64,000 bases of DNA from the NCBI GenBank assembly GCA_030657355.1, contig CP131056.1, positions 3,244,501 through 3,308,500 of the forward strand. The letters run 5' to 3'. The position numbers were made by a program, and so were the translations under genes. Under the pieces are notes generated by a model, which was not told the origin of the DNA, ran no database searches, and saw only the letters and a list, made by a program, of their open reading frames with translations. Position 1 is the stretch's first letter; every line of letters begins with the position of its first letter. Positions 1 through 8,322 of this stretch are shown here, piece after piece. This DNA is from Radicibacter daui. Its GTDB lineage: Bacteria; Pseudomonadota; Alphaproteobacteria; Radicibacterales; Radicibacteraceae.

Positions 1-390
1 GGCAACTGCCCAGGCGAGCGTGGCGTCGATATCCGACATCACCTGCGCATCCGGCGTCTTCGAGATAAAATCGCGCAGCAGTACCTGCACATCGGTCACG
101 GCGCCGATATCGCCAAGGCGCGCATAAAGCTCCGGCGCCACTGCACAGTAACCAAGCTTGGCAAGGCGCCGGCACACATCCTTGATGTATTCGTGCAGAC
201 CGAAGATCTCCTCGATCACCAGCACGACGGGAAAGGGCCCCGCCCCTTCCGGCATGGCGCGATAGGCCGGCAACCTGTCGCCGCCGGCCGGAATGCTGAC
301 ATCCCCGGCAATCAGCCCGGCCGTATCGGTCTTGATGGCCTGACCGGGAAGAACTGTCGTCGCACCGGTATGTCCGCTCGCCGTGGTCAT
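1..390 (-). CDS. Dienelactone hydrolase family protein (3' part cut by window edge)
   Basis: The 130 visible residues start at ATG 390 and run off the left edge without a stop. After about 40 residues comes a typical alpha/beta-hydrolase strand and the dienelactone hydrolase stretch PVVLVIEEIFGLHEYIKDVCRRL, followed by a strand-helix with GYCAVAPELYARLGD. In the family this Glu (in EEIFG) interacts with the nucleophile Cys, which would lie beyond the edge together with Asp and His. The family hydrolyses dienelactones or related esters in the cytoplasm; the true substrate cannot be told. A purine-rich AAGGGG lies about 10 bases before the ATG. The extra ~35 N-terminal residues before the core are common in bacterial paralogues of this family. 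Confidence 0.85.
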   Translation of the reverse strand, partial: MTTASGHTGATTVLPGQAIKTDTAGLIAGDVSIPAGGDRLPAYRAMPEGAGPFPVVLVIEEIFGLHEYIKDVCRRLAKLGYCAVAPELYARLGDIGAVTDVQVLLRDFISKTPDAQVMSDIDATLAWAVA

Positions 391-510
391 GAAAGGCAGC
401 CCCTTGTTCCAGCATCCTGAAAGAGGCTGCCGATTGTCCACGAAGCCGCGGCGAGCGCCAGCCCTTTTGCCTGCTGACACTGCATAAGGGCCGCTATGCC
501 GCAGCGGGCC

Positions 511-1254
511 TCAACTCGCCTCCGCCGGGCAGGCCGCAGCACCAAGAACGCGCCCCAGCGGCGCCTCCTGCGCAATGACGGCGCAGCGCTCCCCTGCTGC
601 CGGCGGATCGATCCGGATCGCCTTGCCGTCCTGCCAGCCGGCAAGCTCGCGGGCGCCCGTTACCACATTGTGGTTGGCAAGCGCCCGGCCGTTATTCTCT
701 CCGCGCAGCACCTTGGTCGCGGCGGTAGGCAGGTAGTTGACCTGCAACAGCGTAACCGGCCCCGTCGGCATGCCGGCGACGGTCAGGGAATATCCCCCGC
801 CGCCCGAAAGCGGCTCAAGCGCCAGCGACACCGGCTTGGGCCGGGCAGTCGCGCTGGCAATCGCCGCTTCCGCACTGCCCCGGTCGGAGCCCACCAGTTC
901 GGCGGCGCCATCCACCACCATCTGGGGCGTATAGACGCCCTGCCCGCGGATAACACCGTCATAGGCACGCTGGCGGGCCGTCGCCTCCGCGCTGGAGAAC
1001 GGATCGACCCAGGCGCCGGCCGAGCCATAATTCAGCCGGTTCCAGTAATCGACATGCCATTCCAGCGCCAGCAGGTCCGGGCGCTTCACCAGCTCGCCCA
1101 GATAGGCTTCGGCCGGCGGGCAGGAGGAGCAGCTCTGCGAGGTAAAGAGCTCGACGACAACCGGTGGGGTTCCGTTCGCGGCCTCGGCATTGCCGGCGGC
1201 GAGCACCAGGCCGGCAGCAAAGGCAGCACGGCCGAAGGTTCGAAGAGTGATCAT
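511..1254 (-). CDS. DUF1223 family secreted protein (thioredoxin-like fold)
   Basis: A 247-residue protein with an N-terminal signal peptide (basic start, hydrophobic residues 9-22, AEA-A cleavage site near 25), so it is probably periplasmic. The mature part opens with VVELFTSQSCSSCPPAEAYL, the family hallmark, in which CSSCP resembles a thioredoxin CxxC site. YTPQMVVDG near residue 107 is the other conserved block. The biochemical role of DUF1223 is not established; a redox or metal-handling role is only an inference from the Cys motif. It is the last gene on this strand before the hydrolase, and a strong terminator separates it from ettA, so it is likely transcribed alone. Confidence 0.88.
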   Translation of the reverse strand: MITLRTFGRAAFAAGLVLAAGNAEAANGTPPVVVELFTSQSCSSCPPAEAYLGELVKRPDLLALEWHVDYWNRLNYGSAGAWVDPFSSAEATARQRAYDGVIRGQGVYTPQMVVDGAAELVGSDRGSAEAAIASATARPKPVSLALEPLSGGGGYSLTVAGMPTGPVTLLQVNYLPTAATKVLRGENNGRALANHNVVTGARELAGWQDGKAIRIDPPAAGERCAVIAQEAPLGRVLGAAACPAEAS

Positions 1255-1414
1255 GGGCCTCTTCCCTCAAAGGCACCAGCCGCTGGCATCTCTTGCCCAT
1301 GCTGCGGCGCTGGCGCCAGGGTTTCAAATTCGCCCGATGATGCTAACGCCGCCTTGCCCTCACGCGCCTCACACCTTCGCGTGAAGGGCGCGCGAGCAGA
1401 AGGCAGGACCAAAA

Positions 1415-1450
1415 GAAAAGACCCCGGCAGTTTCCCGCCGGGGTCTTTTC
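1415..1450 (-). terminator. Rho-independent terminator of ettA
   Basis: A 14-bp perfect stem (1415-1428 pairs with 1437-1450, core GACCCCGGC) closes an 8-base loop and is followed on the minus strand by TTTT. It lies 24 bases after the ettA stop and before the DUF1223 gene. Confidence 0.9.
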
Positions 1451-1474
1451 TTACTTCTGCACTGCGGCCGGCGC

Positions 1475-3154
1475 TCAGCGCGTCAGCGGCTTGTACTTGA
1501 TGCGGTGCGGCTGGTCGGCATCGGCGCCAAGGCGGCGCTTCTTGTCGGCCTCGTAGTCTTCGTAATTGCCTTCGAACCACACCACCTGGCTGTCGCCCTC
1601 GAAGGCGAGGATATGGGTGGCAAGGCGGTCAAGGAACCAGCGATCATGGCTGATGACCACGGCGCAGCCGGGGAAATCTTCCAGCGCGTCTTCCAGCGCA
1701 CGCAGCGTGTCGACGTCGAGGTCGTTGGTCGGTTCGTCAAGCAGCAGGACGTTGGCGCCGGACTTCAGCATCTTGGCAAGATGCACGCGGTTGCGCTCAC
1801 CGCCAGACAGCTGGCCAACCTTCTTCTGCTGGTCAGCGCCCTTGAAGTTGAAGGCGCCGACATAGGCGCGGCTCGGCATGGTGCGCTTGCCAAGCTCGAT
1901 GATGTCGGAACCGCCGGAAATTTCTTCCCAGATGTTCTTGTTGGCAGCAAGGCTGTCGCGGCTCTGGTCGACATAACCCAGATGCACCGTCTCGCCGATG
2001 GTCACGCTGCCGCTATCCGGCTGCTCTTGCCCGGTAATCAGGCGGAAGAGCGTGGTCTTACCGGCGCCGTTCGGGCCGATGACACCGACGATGCCGCCCG
2101 GCGGCAGCGAGAAGGTCAGGTTCTCGAACAGCAGCTTGTCGTTATAGGCCTTGGTGACGCCCTCGATCTCGATGACCTTGTTGCCAAGGCGCTCGGGCAC
2201 CGGAATGACGATCTGCACCTTGCCCGGATCACGGTCGTTGGCGCGTGCCACCAGTTCATCATAGGCCTTGATACGGGCCTTGGACTTGGCCTGGCGGGCC
2301 TTCGGGCTCTGGCGGATCCACTCGCTTTCGCGCGCCAGTTCCTTCTGGCGGGCGTCTTCGGTGCGGCTTTCCTGCTCAAGGCGCTTCTGCTTCTGCTCGA
2401 TCCAGCTCGAGTAGTTGCCTTCGTAGGGGATGCCCTGGCCACGGTCGAGTTCCAGGATCCAGCCGGTAACGGCATCGAGGAAGTAACGATCATGGGTAAC
2501 CATCACCACGGTGCCGGCATATTCGGCAAGGTGGCGCTGCAGCCAGGCCGTGGTCTCGGCGTCAAGATGGTTGGTCGGCTCGTCAAGCAGCAGCAGGTCG
2601 GGCTTTTCCAGCAGCAGACGGCAGAGCGCCACACGGCGCTTTTCACCGCCGGAGAGCTTGTCCACGGCCCAGTCGCCCGGCGGGCAACGCAGCGCGTCCA
2701 TGGCGATCTCGACGGTGCGGTCGAGGTCCCACGCGTCGGCGGCATCGATCTCTTCCTGCAGCTCGCCCATGCGCATGGAAAGCGCCATCATCTCATCATC
2801 GTCGGTGACCTCACCGAGCTTCATGGAGATGTCGTTGAACTCGTCGACCTTGGCCTTGATGGGGGCCAGCGCCTCCATCACGTTCTCGGACACGGTCTTG
2901 CTCTGGTCGAGCTGCGGCTCCTGCGGCAGGTAACCGACGCGCGCTTCCTTGGCGGCCCAGGCCTCGCCGGTGAACTCGCTGTCCATGCCGGCCATGATCT
3001 TCATCAGCGTGGACTTACCGGCGCCGTTCGGGCCGAGCACACCGATCTTCGCGCCGGGGAAGAAGGACAGGTAGACGTTGTCCAGAACCTTCTTGCCGCC
3101 CGGATAGACCTTGGTCAGGCCCTTCATCACGTAGGTATATTGATAGGAGGCCAT
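1475..3154 (-). CDS. ettA: Energy-dependent translational throttle protein EttA (ABC-F ATPase)
   Basis: A 559-residue soluble ABC-F protein with two ATPase domains and no membrane part, the same length as E. coli EttA. Walker A motifs GPNGAGKST (near residue 40) and GPNGAGKTT (near 360), signatures [11 protein letters not shown] and [11 protein letters not shown], and Walker [13 protein letters not shown] and [11 protein letters not shown] are all intact. The acidic insert around 95-140 is the arm domain that contacts ribosomal protein L1, and the charged linker near 240-320 is the P-site tRNA interaction motif region. Known role: binds the ribosomal E site and gates the first elongation steps according to ADP/ATP ratio. 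Start ATG 3154 follows AGGAGG; N-terminus [15 protein letters not shown] is typical. Confidence 0.97.
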   Translation of the reverse strand: MASYQYTYVMKGLTKVYPGGKKVLDNVYLSFFPGAKIGVLGPNGAGKSTLMKIMAGMDSEFTGEAWAAKEARVGYLPQEPQLDQSKTVSENVMEALAPIKAKVDEFNDISMKLGEVTDDDEMMALSMRMGELQEEIDAADAWDLDRTVEIAMDALRCPPGDWAVDKLSGGEKRRVALCRLLLEKPDLLLLDEPTNHLDAETTAWLQRHLAEYAGTVVMVTHDRYFLDAVTGWILELDRGQGIPYEGNYSSWIEQKQKRLEQESRTEDARQKELARESEWIRQSPKARQAKSKARIKAYDELVARANDRDPGKVQIVIPVPERLGNKVIEIEGVTKAYNDKLLFENLTFSLPPGGIVGVIGPNGAGKTTLFRLITGQEQPDSGSVTIGETVHLGYVDQSRDSLAANKNIWEEISGGSDIIELGKRTMPSRAYVGAFNFKGADQQKKVGQLSGGERNRVHLAKMLKSGANVLLLDEPTNDLDVDTLRALEDALEDFPGCAVVISHDRWFLDRLATHILAFEGDSQVVWFEGNYEDYEADKKRRLGADADQPHRIKYKPLTR

Positions 3155-3406
3155 GCCGTGCCCGCTCCTGAATCTTTTGCCGAAAGGCTATGTCGGAAAT
3201 CTCTTGGCGCGGTTTGTAGCGCATGAGACGCCCGGCACGCAACAAGGGGGGCACAACAAGGGAGGTTCGGCAGCGGCCATACTCTCCTATTGAGCGCGCG
3301 ACAGGCCTTGCGGCTGCGGTTAGTCTTGCCGCTGACTTTCCGGAAAAATGCCCCCACGGAAAGGACGGACACACCACTTCAAGAGGAAGAAGGGACGCCC
3401 GCCCTC

Positions 3407-3859
3407 ATGGCCAACATCATCAACCGCGACGACGGCATCATCATCAGCTTTTCCGCCGGCGAAATGCTGGCCAGCGGCCCGCAGGTTCCCGTCGTGCTCA
3501 CGGCGCCGGCGCGCGCGCTGACGGCAGAGACCAAACGCGCCAAGGGGCTTGCCATGGTCAACACCGCCCTGCCGGTCAGCGCCATCGATGCCGAAATCGC
3601 CGTCAGCCTCGGCCTCAAGCCGGTCGGCCAGGTGGAGTTCACCAACGGCCTCGACAGCAAGAAACAGGTCGCCGCCGGCTACAAGGTCTCCGTGTTTCTC
3701 AATAACGGCCACCACGTCCAGCTGGTGGTGCCCGCCCTGAGCCTCGCCCCGGTCACCATGGTGCTGGGGCGCGACTTCCTTTCCGACATCCGCTTTGAAT
3801 ATGACGGCCCGCAGGACCGCGCCCGTGTGCTGACCAAGGCGGAAAAGACCGCCGGCTAA
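3407..3859 (+). CDS. Small retropepsin-fold-like protein, probable catalytic residue lost
   Basis: A 150-residue protein with no signal peptide. Residues ~50-145 look like a retroviral-type aspartyl protease domain: VNTALPVSAIDAEIAVSLGLKPVG occupies the place of the usual (V/I)DTGAxxTxI block, and the end has VTMVLGRDFLSDIRFEYDG, matching the family's LLGxDFL-type block. The catalytic Asp-Thr-Gly would read Asn-Thr-Ala here, so protease activity is doubtful. I chose ATG 3407 (MANIINRDDG) after the purine-rich GGAAGAAGGG; an upstream in-frame start at 3290 would add a low-complexity Arg-rich leader without support. The gene stands alone, between divergent ettA and a convergent ClC gene. The function is unknown. 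Confidence 0.75.
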   Translation: MANIINRDDGIIISFSAGEMLASGPQVPVVLTAPARALTAETKRAKGLAMVNTALPVSAIDAEIAVSLGLKPVGQVEFTNGLDSKKQVAAGYKVSVFLNNGHHVQLVVPALSLAPVTMVLGRDFLSDIRFEYDGPQDRARVLTKAEKTAG

Positions 3860-3874
3860 CAGCCCGCACCCAAT

Positions 3875-3914
3875 AAAAACCCCGGCACGGGAGCGATCCC
3901 GGCCGGGGTTTTTT
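3875..3914. terminator. Bidirectional Rho-independent terminator
   Basis: AAAAACCCCGG pairs with CCGGGGTTTTT with A-run and T-run on either side, placed between the convergent ends of the 3407-3859 gene and the ClC gene, so it can serve both. Confidence 0.9.
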
Positions 3915-3938
3915 AGTGCCCGAACGGCAGCGGAGCGC

Positions 3939-5738
3939 TCAGCGCACGCCGCCGGTGCCGCGCTGGCGCTGCTTTTCAAGCTTCTGCTGCACCACGCGGG
4001 CCTGAAGCAGGTCGCGGCGGGCCACAAGGCCCACCAGCTTGCGGCTTTGCGGGTCGACCACCGGAATGCGGCCGACATCCACCGAGATCATCATCTCGAC
4101 CACGCGGCCGAGATAATCATCCGGCGTCACCAGCGGCAGAGAGGCGTCGGAAAGGCGCCCGCCCAGCGTTGCCCCCGGCTCGTGGCTGGTCACCATCCAT
4201 TGCAGCACATCGGCGCGCGAGACCATGCCAACCGGACGGCCATCGGTGTCCACTACCGGATAGGCGCGGTGCTTGGCGTCCTTCTCGAAGAAGATGCTCG
4301 CCTCTTCCAGCGTCATGCTGTCCGGCATGGTCTTCACATCCTTGGTCATGATTTGCGACACGCGCACCATGGCCAGCGGATCGACCCCCAGTTCAGCGAC
4401 AATGTGCCGGCCGCGGCGGGCGATCTTCTCGGTCAGGATGGAGCGCCGGATGGCAAGGATGGTGAGGCCGTAGGCAGAGCCGGACGCTGCCAGCGCCAGC
4501 GGCAGGGCGCCCCAGGTGCCTGTCACCTCCACAGCAAACAGGGCGCCCATCAGCGGCGCGCGCATGGCGCCGCCCAGAACGCCGGCAATGCCGATCAGCG
4601 CCCAGAGCCCGGTTTCACCCGGCAGCACCAGCCCTTCGATCCCGCCGAGCGTCGCGCCCAGCATCACGAGGGGGGCCAGCACACCGCCGGACGTGCCGGA
4701 AGCCAGCGCGATGATCCAGATCGCGGATTTGACCAGCAGCAGCGAGAAGAGGCCGACCGGCGGCAACTCGCCATGCAGCACGGCATGGATGCTCTCATAA
4801 CCGGTGCCCAGCGCGCGCGGCTCGATCACGCCGCCGATACCCACAGCAACAGCGCCCACCAGCGGCCACCACATCCAGTGGAAGGGCAGTTTGTGGAAGA
4901 GGTCCTCGACCTTGTAGAGCAAGGTGGAGAGACCGGCGGCCTGCAGGCCCGCCAGCAGGCCGACGCCCACGGCGGCGATCAGACCCAGCGGCGTCACCAC
5001 CACATGCAGGTCGAGCGGGAACAACATGTTGCCGTCGATGAGGAACGGCCGCCAGGCAATCGCCGTCAGCGCCGAGACGACAACGGGGATGAAGCTGCGC
5101 GGCTTCCACTCGAAGAGCAGCACTTCCACGGCCAGCAGCACGGCGGCGATGGGCGTGCCGAAGATGCCGGTCATGCCGGCAGCGGCGCCCGCTACCAGCA
5201 GGGTCTTGCGCTCGGCGGCGCTGAGGCTGAAGCACTGGGCAAAGAGCGAGCCGACGGCGCCGCCGGTCATGATGATCGGGCCTTCGGCACCGAACGGGCC
5301 GCCCGTACCGAGCGAGATGGCCGACGAGATCGGCTTCAGCAGAGCCACGCGCCAGGACATGCGGCTTTCGCCGTAAAGTACGGCCTCGATGGCCTCGGGA
5401 ATGCCGTGGCCGCGAATTTTCTCCGAACCGAAGCGGGCCATAAGACCGATGATGAGCGCGCCGATGAGCGGCACGGCCATGCCCCAGGGCTGGGTCACCG
5501 CCTCAAGGATGGTGCGGCCTTCGAAGGAGAACTCGCCGTACCAGAAGATATTGACGGCAAGGGCGATCAGTTTCAGCAGAACCAGTGCGGCAAAGGCGCC
5601 GCCCGTTCCCACCACAAGCGCCATCAGGCAGAGAAGCAGGACGCGCCGGTCGGTGGAAAAATCACCCAGGCGCGGGCCGGTCTGAAGCCCTGACGAGATG
5701 CCCCCACCTGGCAGGCCGGGACCACTGGCACTTGACAC
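3939..5738 (-). CDS. ClC family chloride channel/transporter with C-terminal CBS pair
   Basis: A 599-residue inner-membrane protein with about ten hydrophobic helices followed by a tandem CBS module (from ~residue 460, VSQIMTKDVKTM onward). Ion-path motifs are visible: GHGIP (110-114, usually GSGIP), GAEGP (150-154, usually GREGP, gating Glu152 kept) and GTSGGVLAP. The position matching the internal proton glutamate of E. coli ClC (Glu203) is Val206, as in ClC channels rather than Cl-/H+ exchangers. The CBS pair probably binds a nucleotide and tunes gating. The start is GTG 5738 after AAGGAG; no ATG lies nearby. It appears to be a single-gene unit. Confidence 0.93.
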   Translation of the reverse strand: MSSASGPGLPGGGISSGLQTGPRLGDFSTDRRVLLLCLMALVVGTGGAFAALVLLKLIALAVNIFWYGEFSFEGRTILEAVTQPWGMAVPLIGALIIGLMARFGSEKIRGHGIPEAIEAVLYGESRMSWRVALLKPISSAISLGTGGPFGAEGPIIMTGGAVGSLFAQCFSLSAAERKTLLVAGAAAGMTGIFGTPIAAVLLAVEVLLFEWKPRSFIPVVVSALTAIAWRPFLIDGNMLFPLDLHVVVTPLGLIAAVGVGLLAGLQAAGLSTLLYKVEDLFHKLPFHWMWWPLVGAVAVGIGGVIEPRALGTGYESIHAVLHGELPPVGLFSLLLVKSAIWIIALASGTSGGVLAPLVMLGATLGGIEGLVLPGETGLWALIGIAGVLGGAMRAPLMGALFAVEVTGTWGALPLALAASGSAYGLTILAIRRSILTEKIARRGRHIVAELGVDPLAMVRVSQIMTKDVKTMPDSMTLEEASIFFEKDAKHRAYPVVDTDGRPVGMVSRADVLQWMVTSHEPGATLGGRLSDASLPLVTPDDYLGRVVEMMISVDVGRIPVVDPQSRKLVGLVARRDLLQARVVQQKLEKQRQRGTGGVR

Positions 5739-6087
5739 TTCGATCTCCTTTTCCGGAATGCTGCGCGTCTTTTAGGGCGCGCGCTTGAGGCGAGGCAACC
5801 GGTTATGCCCCCTCCTGATGCTTCTCAAGGGGGATGCGACATTTTGGCCCACCTTATTGAAGAAGACGACATTTTTCCCGCGTCGCGGCCCGCGCCTGCA
5901 TCGCGGGGTCAAAAATGCCCTGTTCTGTCCGCTGCTCATCGCACCGCTTGCGCACGGAAAACAACGGACCTATGGTCTGCCTGCTGTCCGATATACGGCA
6001 GCCGTAAGCGTTCACGTCAACCAACGCGAAACCCGCAATGGATGGGCCTTTTTGCCCGCCTGCGGCTTTTCGCAAGGATTGTTGACG
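5739..6087. other. Intergenic region between divergent ClC and MFS genes
   Basis: About 350 bases that hold the two divergent promoters by position. Open frames continue through it, but they have no ribosome site and no recognisable protein. A short palindrome ACGGC-A-GCCGT lies near 5994-6005. I see no firm promoter boxes. Confidence 0.4.
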
Positions 6088-7323
6088 GTGTCGCTTTTCC
6101 CCCACCCCGCCCTTTTTCGCCACCTGCCGACAGCAGCGCGTGTCGGGCTGTTTCTGTTTTTTGTCGCCGGTTTTTCCGATGGCATGCTGATGCCCTTCTT
6201 TGCCCTCTGGGCCAGCAGGGAGGCCGGCATTCCAACTGGAGCGATCGGCCTGCTCCTTGGCTGTTATGCCGGCGGCGAACTTCTGGCCACGCCGCTGGTG
6301 GGCGGCATCGCGGACCGCATCGGCCGTCGCCCGGTACTCATCCTGTCAACCCTTGGCACCAGCCTCGGTTTCTTCTGCCTCTATTTTGTGAATGGCACCT
6401 TCGCGGCAGCCTTGTGCCTGATCACCATCGGGATCTTTGAAAGTGTGCTGCATCCCACGGCGGCCACGGTGATCGCCGATGTGGTGGCTCCGGAGAAGCT
6501 GCGAGAGACCTACGCCCTGCGGCGCGTCGTCTCCGGTATCGGCCATATCATCGGTCCCGCGCTGGGCAGCCTGCTCGCGATGACGGCACTGGGCCTTGTC
6601 TTTACGGGCGCGGCCGGGGCCCTACTGGCCGGCTGTATCGCCACCCTGTTTTTCCTGAAGGAGACCAGACCTGCCGCAGCCGGCAACCCGGAAGACGAGG
6701 AGGAAGAATGGGGCGCGCTGGGCACCGCTTTGCGCGACCGGCGCCTTGCCGCCCTGTTGCTGCCCGTGGCCGCCATCGGCATCGTTGCCAGCTGGATCGA
6801 GACCATACTGCCGCTTTATGCCACCACCACCGGCACTCTGGACCCGGCGGATATCGGCTGGCTCTTCAGCTATGCGGGACTGGTGGCGGTGCTTTTCCAG
6901 CTGCCGCTGACCCGGCTTTCCGGCCGGCTTGCCGGCAGCAGCCTCGTCTCGACGAGCGGGCTGGTACTGGCCCTTTCCTTTGCCCTGCTGCTGGCTGCAC
7001 CCACCCTGCCGGGCCTCATCGTCGCGGTCACGCTGCTAACCCTGGCAGAGATGCTTTCGGGCCCGCTCACCCAGACAATCGCCTCCGAACTGGCCCCGGC
7101 ACGAGCCCGGGCCACCTACATGGCTGCTTTCAGTACCGCCAATGATCTGGAAGATGCTGCCGGGCCGGCGCTCGGCACGTGGCTCTACGCAGTCTCGGCA
7201 AGCCTGCCCTGGCTGGTTGCACTGCCGGTGACACTGGCCGCAACAGCTGCGCTTGCAGCCGCGGCCCGGCGGCATGAGTCACGGCTGGAAAAGCCGCAGG
7301 ACGAGGGTGCCGGCCCGGGCTGA
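6088..7323 (+). CDS. MFS transporter (drug/metabolite exporter type)
   Basis: 411 residues from GTG 6088, which has AAGGA nine bases upstream and gives the usual MFS length; the open frame extends further upstream to 5785 but that part is not protein-like. Twelve hydrophobic helices are apparent. The loop 2-3 signature GGIADRIGRRPVLI is present near residue 65, and the TM5 region has VVSGIGHIIGPALGSLL, similar to the exporter motif C (GxxxGPxxGG). The central cytoplasmic loop is acidic (NPEDEEEEW). Most likely a proton-driven exporter; the substrate is unknown. It converges on the LysR gene with only 6 bases between them. Confidence 0.88.
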   Translation: MSLFPHPALFRHLPTAARVGLFLFFVAGFSDGMLMPFFALWASREAGIPTGAIGLLLGCYAGGELLATPLVGGIADRIGRRPVLILSTLGTSLGFFCLYFVNGTFAAALCLITIGIFESVLHPTAATVIADVVAPEKLRETYALRRVVSGIGHIIGPALGSLLAMTALGLVFTGAAGALLAGCIATLFFLKETRPAAAGNPEDEEEEWGALGTALRDRRLAALLLPVAAIGIVASWIETILPLYATTTGTLDPADIGWLFSYAGLVAVLFQLPLTRLSGRLAGSSLVSTSGLVLALSFALLLAAPTLPGLIVAVTLLTLAEMLSGPLTQTIASELAPARARATYMAAFSTANDLEDAAGPALGTWLYAVSASLPWLVALPVTLAATAALAAAARRHESRLEKPQDEGAGPG

Positions 7324-7329
7324 CAGGCC

Positions 7330-8217
7330 TCAGCCAAAAGGAGCCAGCTCTTCTTTCAGCCAATCCGCCACCGCCAGCGCCGCTGGCGGGGCGGTGCGGG
7401 CCAGACGCAGGATGTAGCCCGCCTCGCTCACCGCCACGCGGCCGGTCGCCGGCACAAGCAGGCCTGCATCCATAAGCCCGTCGACCAGCCCCAGCCAACC
7501 CAGCACCACGCCCTGCCCCGCCATCGCGGCCTCGATGGCAAGGGTAAAGGTGTTGACGTGCAGCCCCTCCACGCCCGGCCGCCAGGGCCACCCCACCGCC
7601 TGCATCCAGCTGGGCCAGGAAAACCAGCGCTCCGGCCCATCGAGATGAATGAGCGGCGCACGTGCCAATGCCGCCGGATCGTCGAGCGGCCCATGCGCGG
7701 CGAGAAAGCCGGGGCTGCACAGGGCAATCACCCGTTCCTGCAGCAGGCGCACCCCGCGCCCCCCCACTGGCAACTGGCCGAAACTGACGGAAAGGTCGAT
7801 GCCCCGCCCCGCCGGCTCCACCTCTACCTGGCTTGCCGAGACACGCACATCGATATCCGGGTGCCGTTCCTTGAGCCTGCCGAGGCGCGGCAGCAGGATA
7901 TAGGAGGCAAAGGCGAAGTCGGTAACGAGCCCGACGGTCGGGGCCGCACGGCGCCGGCGCAGGGTTGCCAGCGCGTCTTCCACCGTGCCCAGCGCCCGCT
8001 GCACGGCATCGCGCAGGATGCGCCCCTCTTCCGTCAGATCGACCCCGCGATGGCGCCGCTCGAACAGGCTGCACCCGAGCCCTTCTTCCAGCTGGCGGAT
8101 TTGATAGCTGACCGACGGCTGGGTGAGACCGAGTTCACTCGCCGCCCGGGTGAGATTTCCAAGGCGGGCAACGACATCGAACAGGGAGAGTGCGGCGAGA
8201 TCAGGTGGCCTTGCCAT
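7330..8217 (-). CDS. LysR family regulator, divergent from betC
   Basis: A 295-residue LysR protein: winged helix-turn-helix at residues 10-65 (LTRAASELGLTQPSVSYQIRQLEEGLGCSLF) and a periplasmic-binding-like effector domain from ~90. The N-terminal pattern and TVGLVTDFAFASYILLPRL resemble the GcvA subgroup. It is transcribed away from the choline sulfatase gene, with 105 bases between starts, which is the common arrangement for a LysR activator and its target. I infer it responds to choline-O-sulfate or choline; that is from context only. Confidence 0.9.
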   Translation of the reverse strand: MARPPDLAALSLFDVVARLGNLTRAASELGLTQPSVSYQIRQLEEGLGCSLFERRHRGVDLTEEGRILRDAVQRALGTVEDALATLRRRRAAPTVGLVTDFAFASYILLPRLGRLKERHPDIDVRVSASQVEVEPAGRGIDLSVSFGQLPVGGRGVRLLQERVIALCSPGFLAAHGPLDDPAALARAPLIHLDGPERWFSWPSWMQAVGWPWRPGVEGLHVNTFTLAIEAAMAGQGVVLGWLGLVDGLMDAGLLVPATGRVAVSEAGYILRLARTAPPAALAVADWLKEELAPFG

Positions 8218-8234
8218 AGAAATTTTCTATTCCA

Positions 8235-8250
8235 GTTAACGAAATTCAAC
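8235..8250. promoter_or_regulatory. Candidate LysR operator in the LysR-betC intergenic region
   Basis: GTTAACGAAATTCAAC is an imperfect palindrome with GTT and AAC ends and the T-N11-A pattern of LysR sites. It lies 18 bases from the LysR start and 73 from the betC start, a suitable place for autoregulation and activation of betC. Confidence 0.4.
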
Positions 8251-8322
8251 CTCTTCACACTGCGCTGCCGCGGGTCGTTCAATCAACCGTGTTTATCGCA
8301 AATGAAGGGACTACCGCCGGCC

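Noticed and set aside
1505-3226. Long open frame on the plus strand opposite ettA
   Set aside because: The protein has no recognisable domain and is the mirror of an EttA coding frame in GC-rich DNA. Similar long antisense frames lie opposite the ClC, EmrB, groEL and kdpD genes and are dismissed for the same reason.
7558-8322. N-terminal extension of betC by about 255 residues
   Set aside because: The frame is open across the antisense of the LysR gene, but sulfatase similarity begins at ATG 8323 and the extension has no domain or ribosome site.
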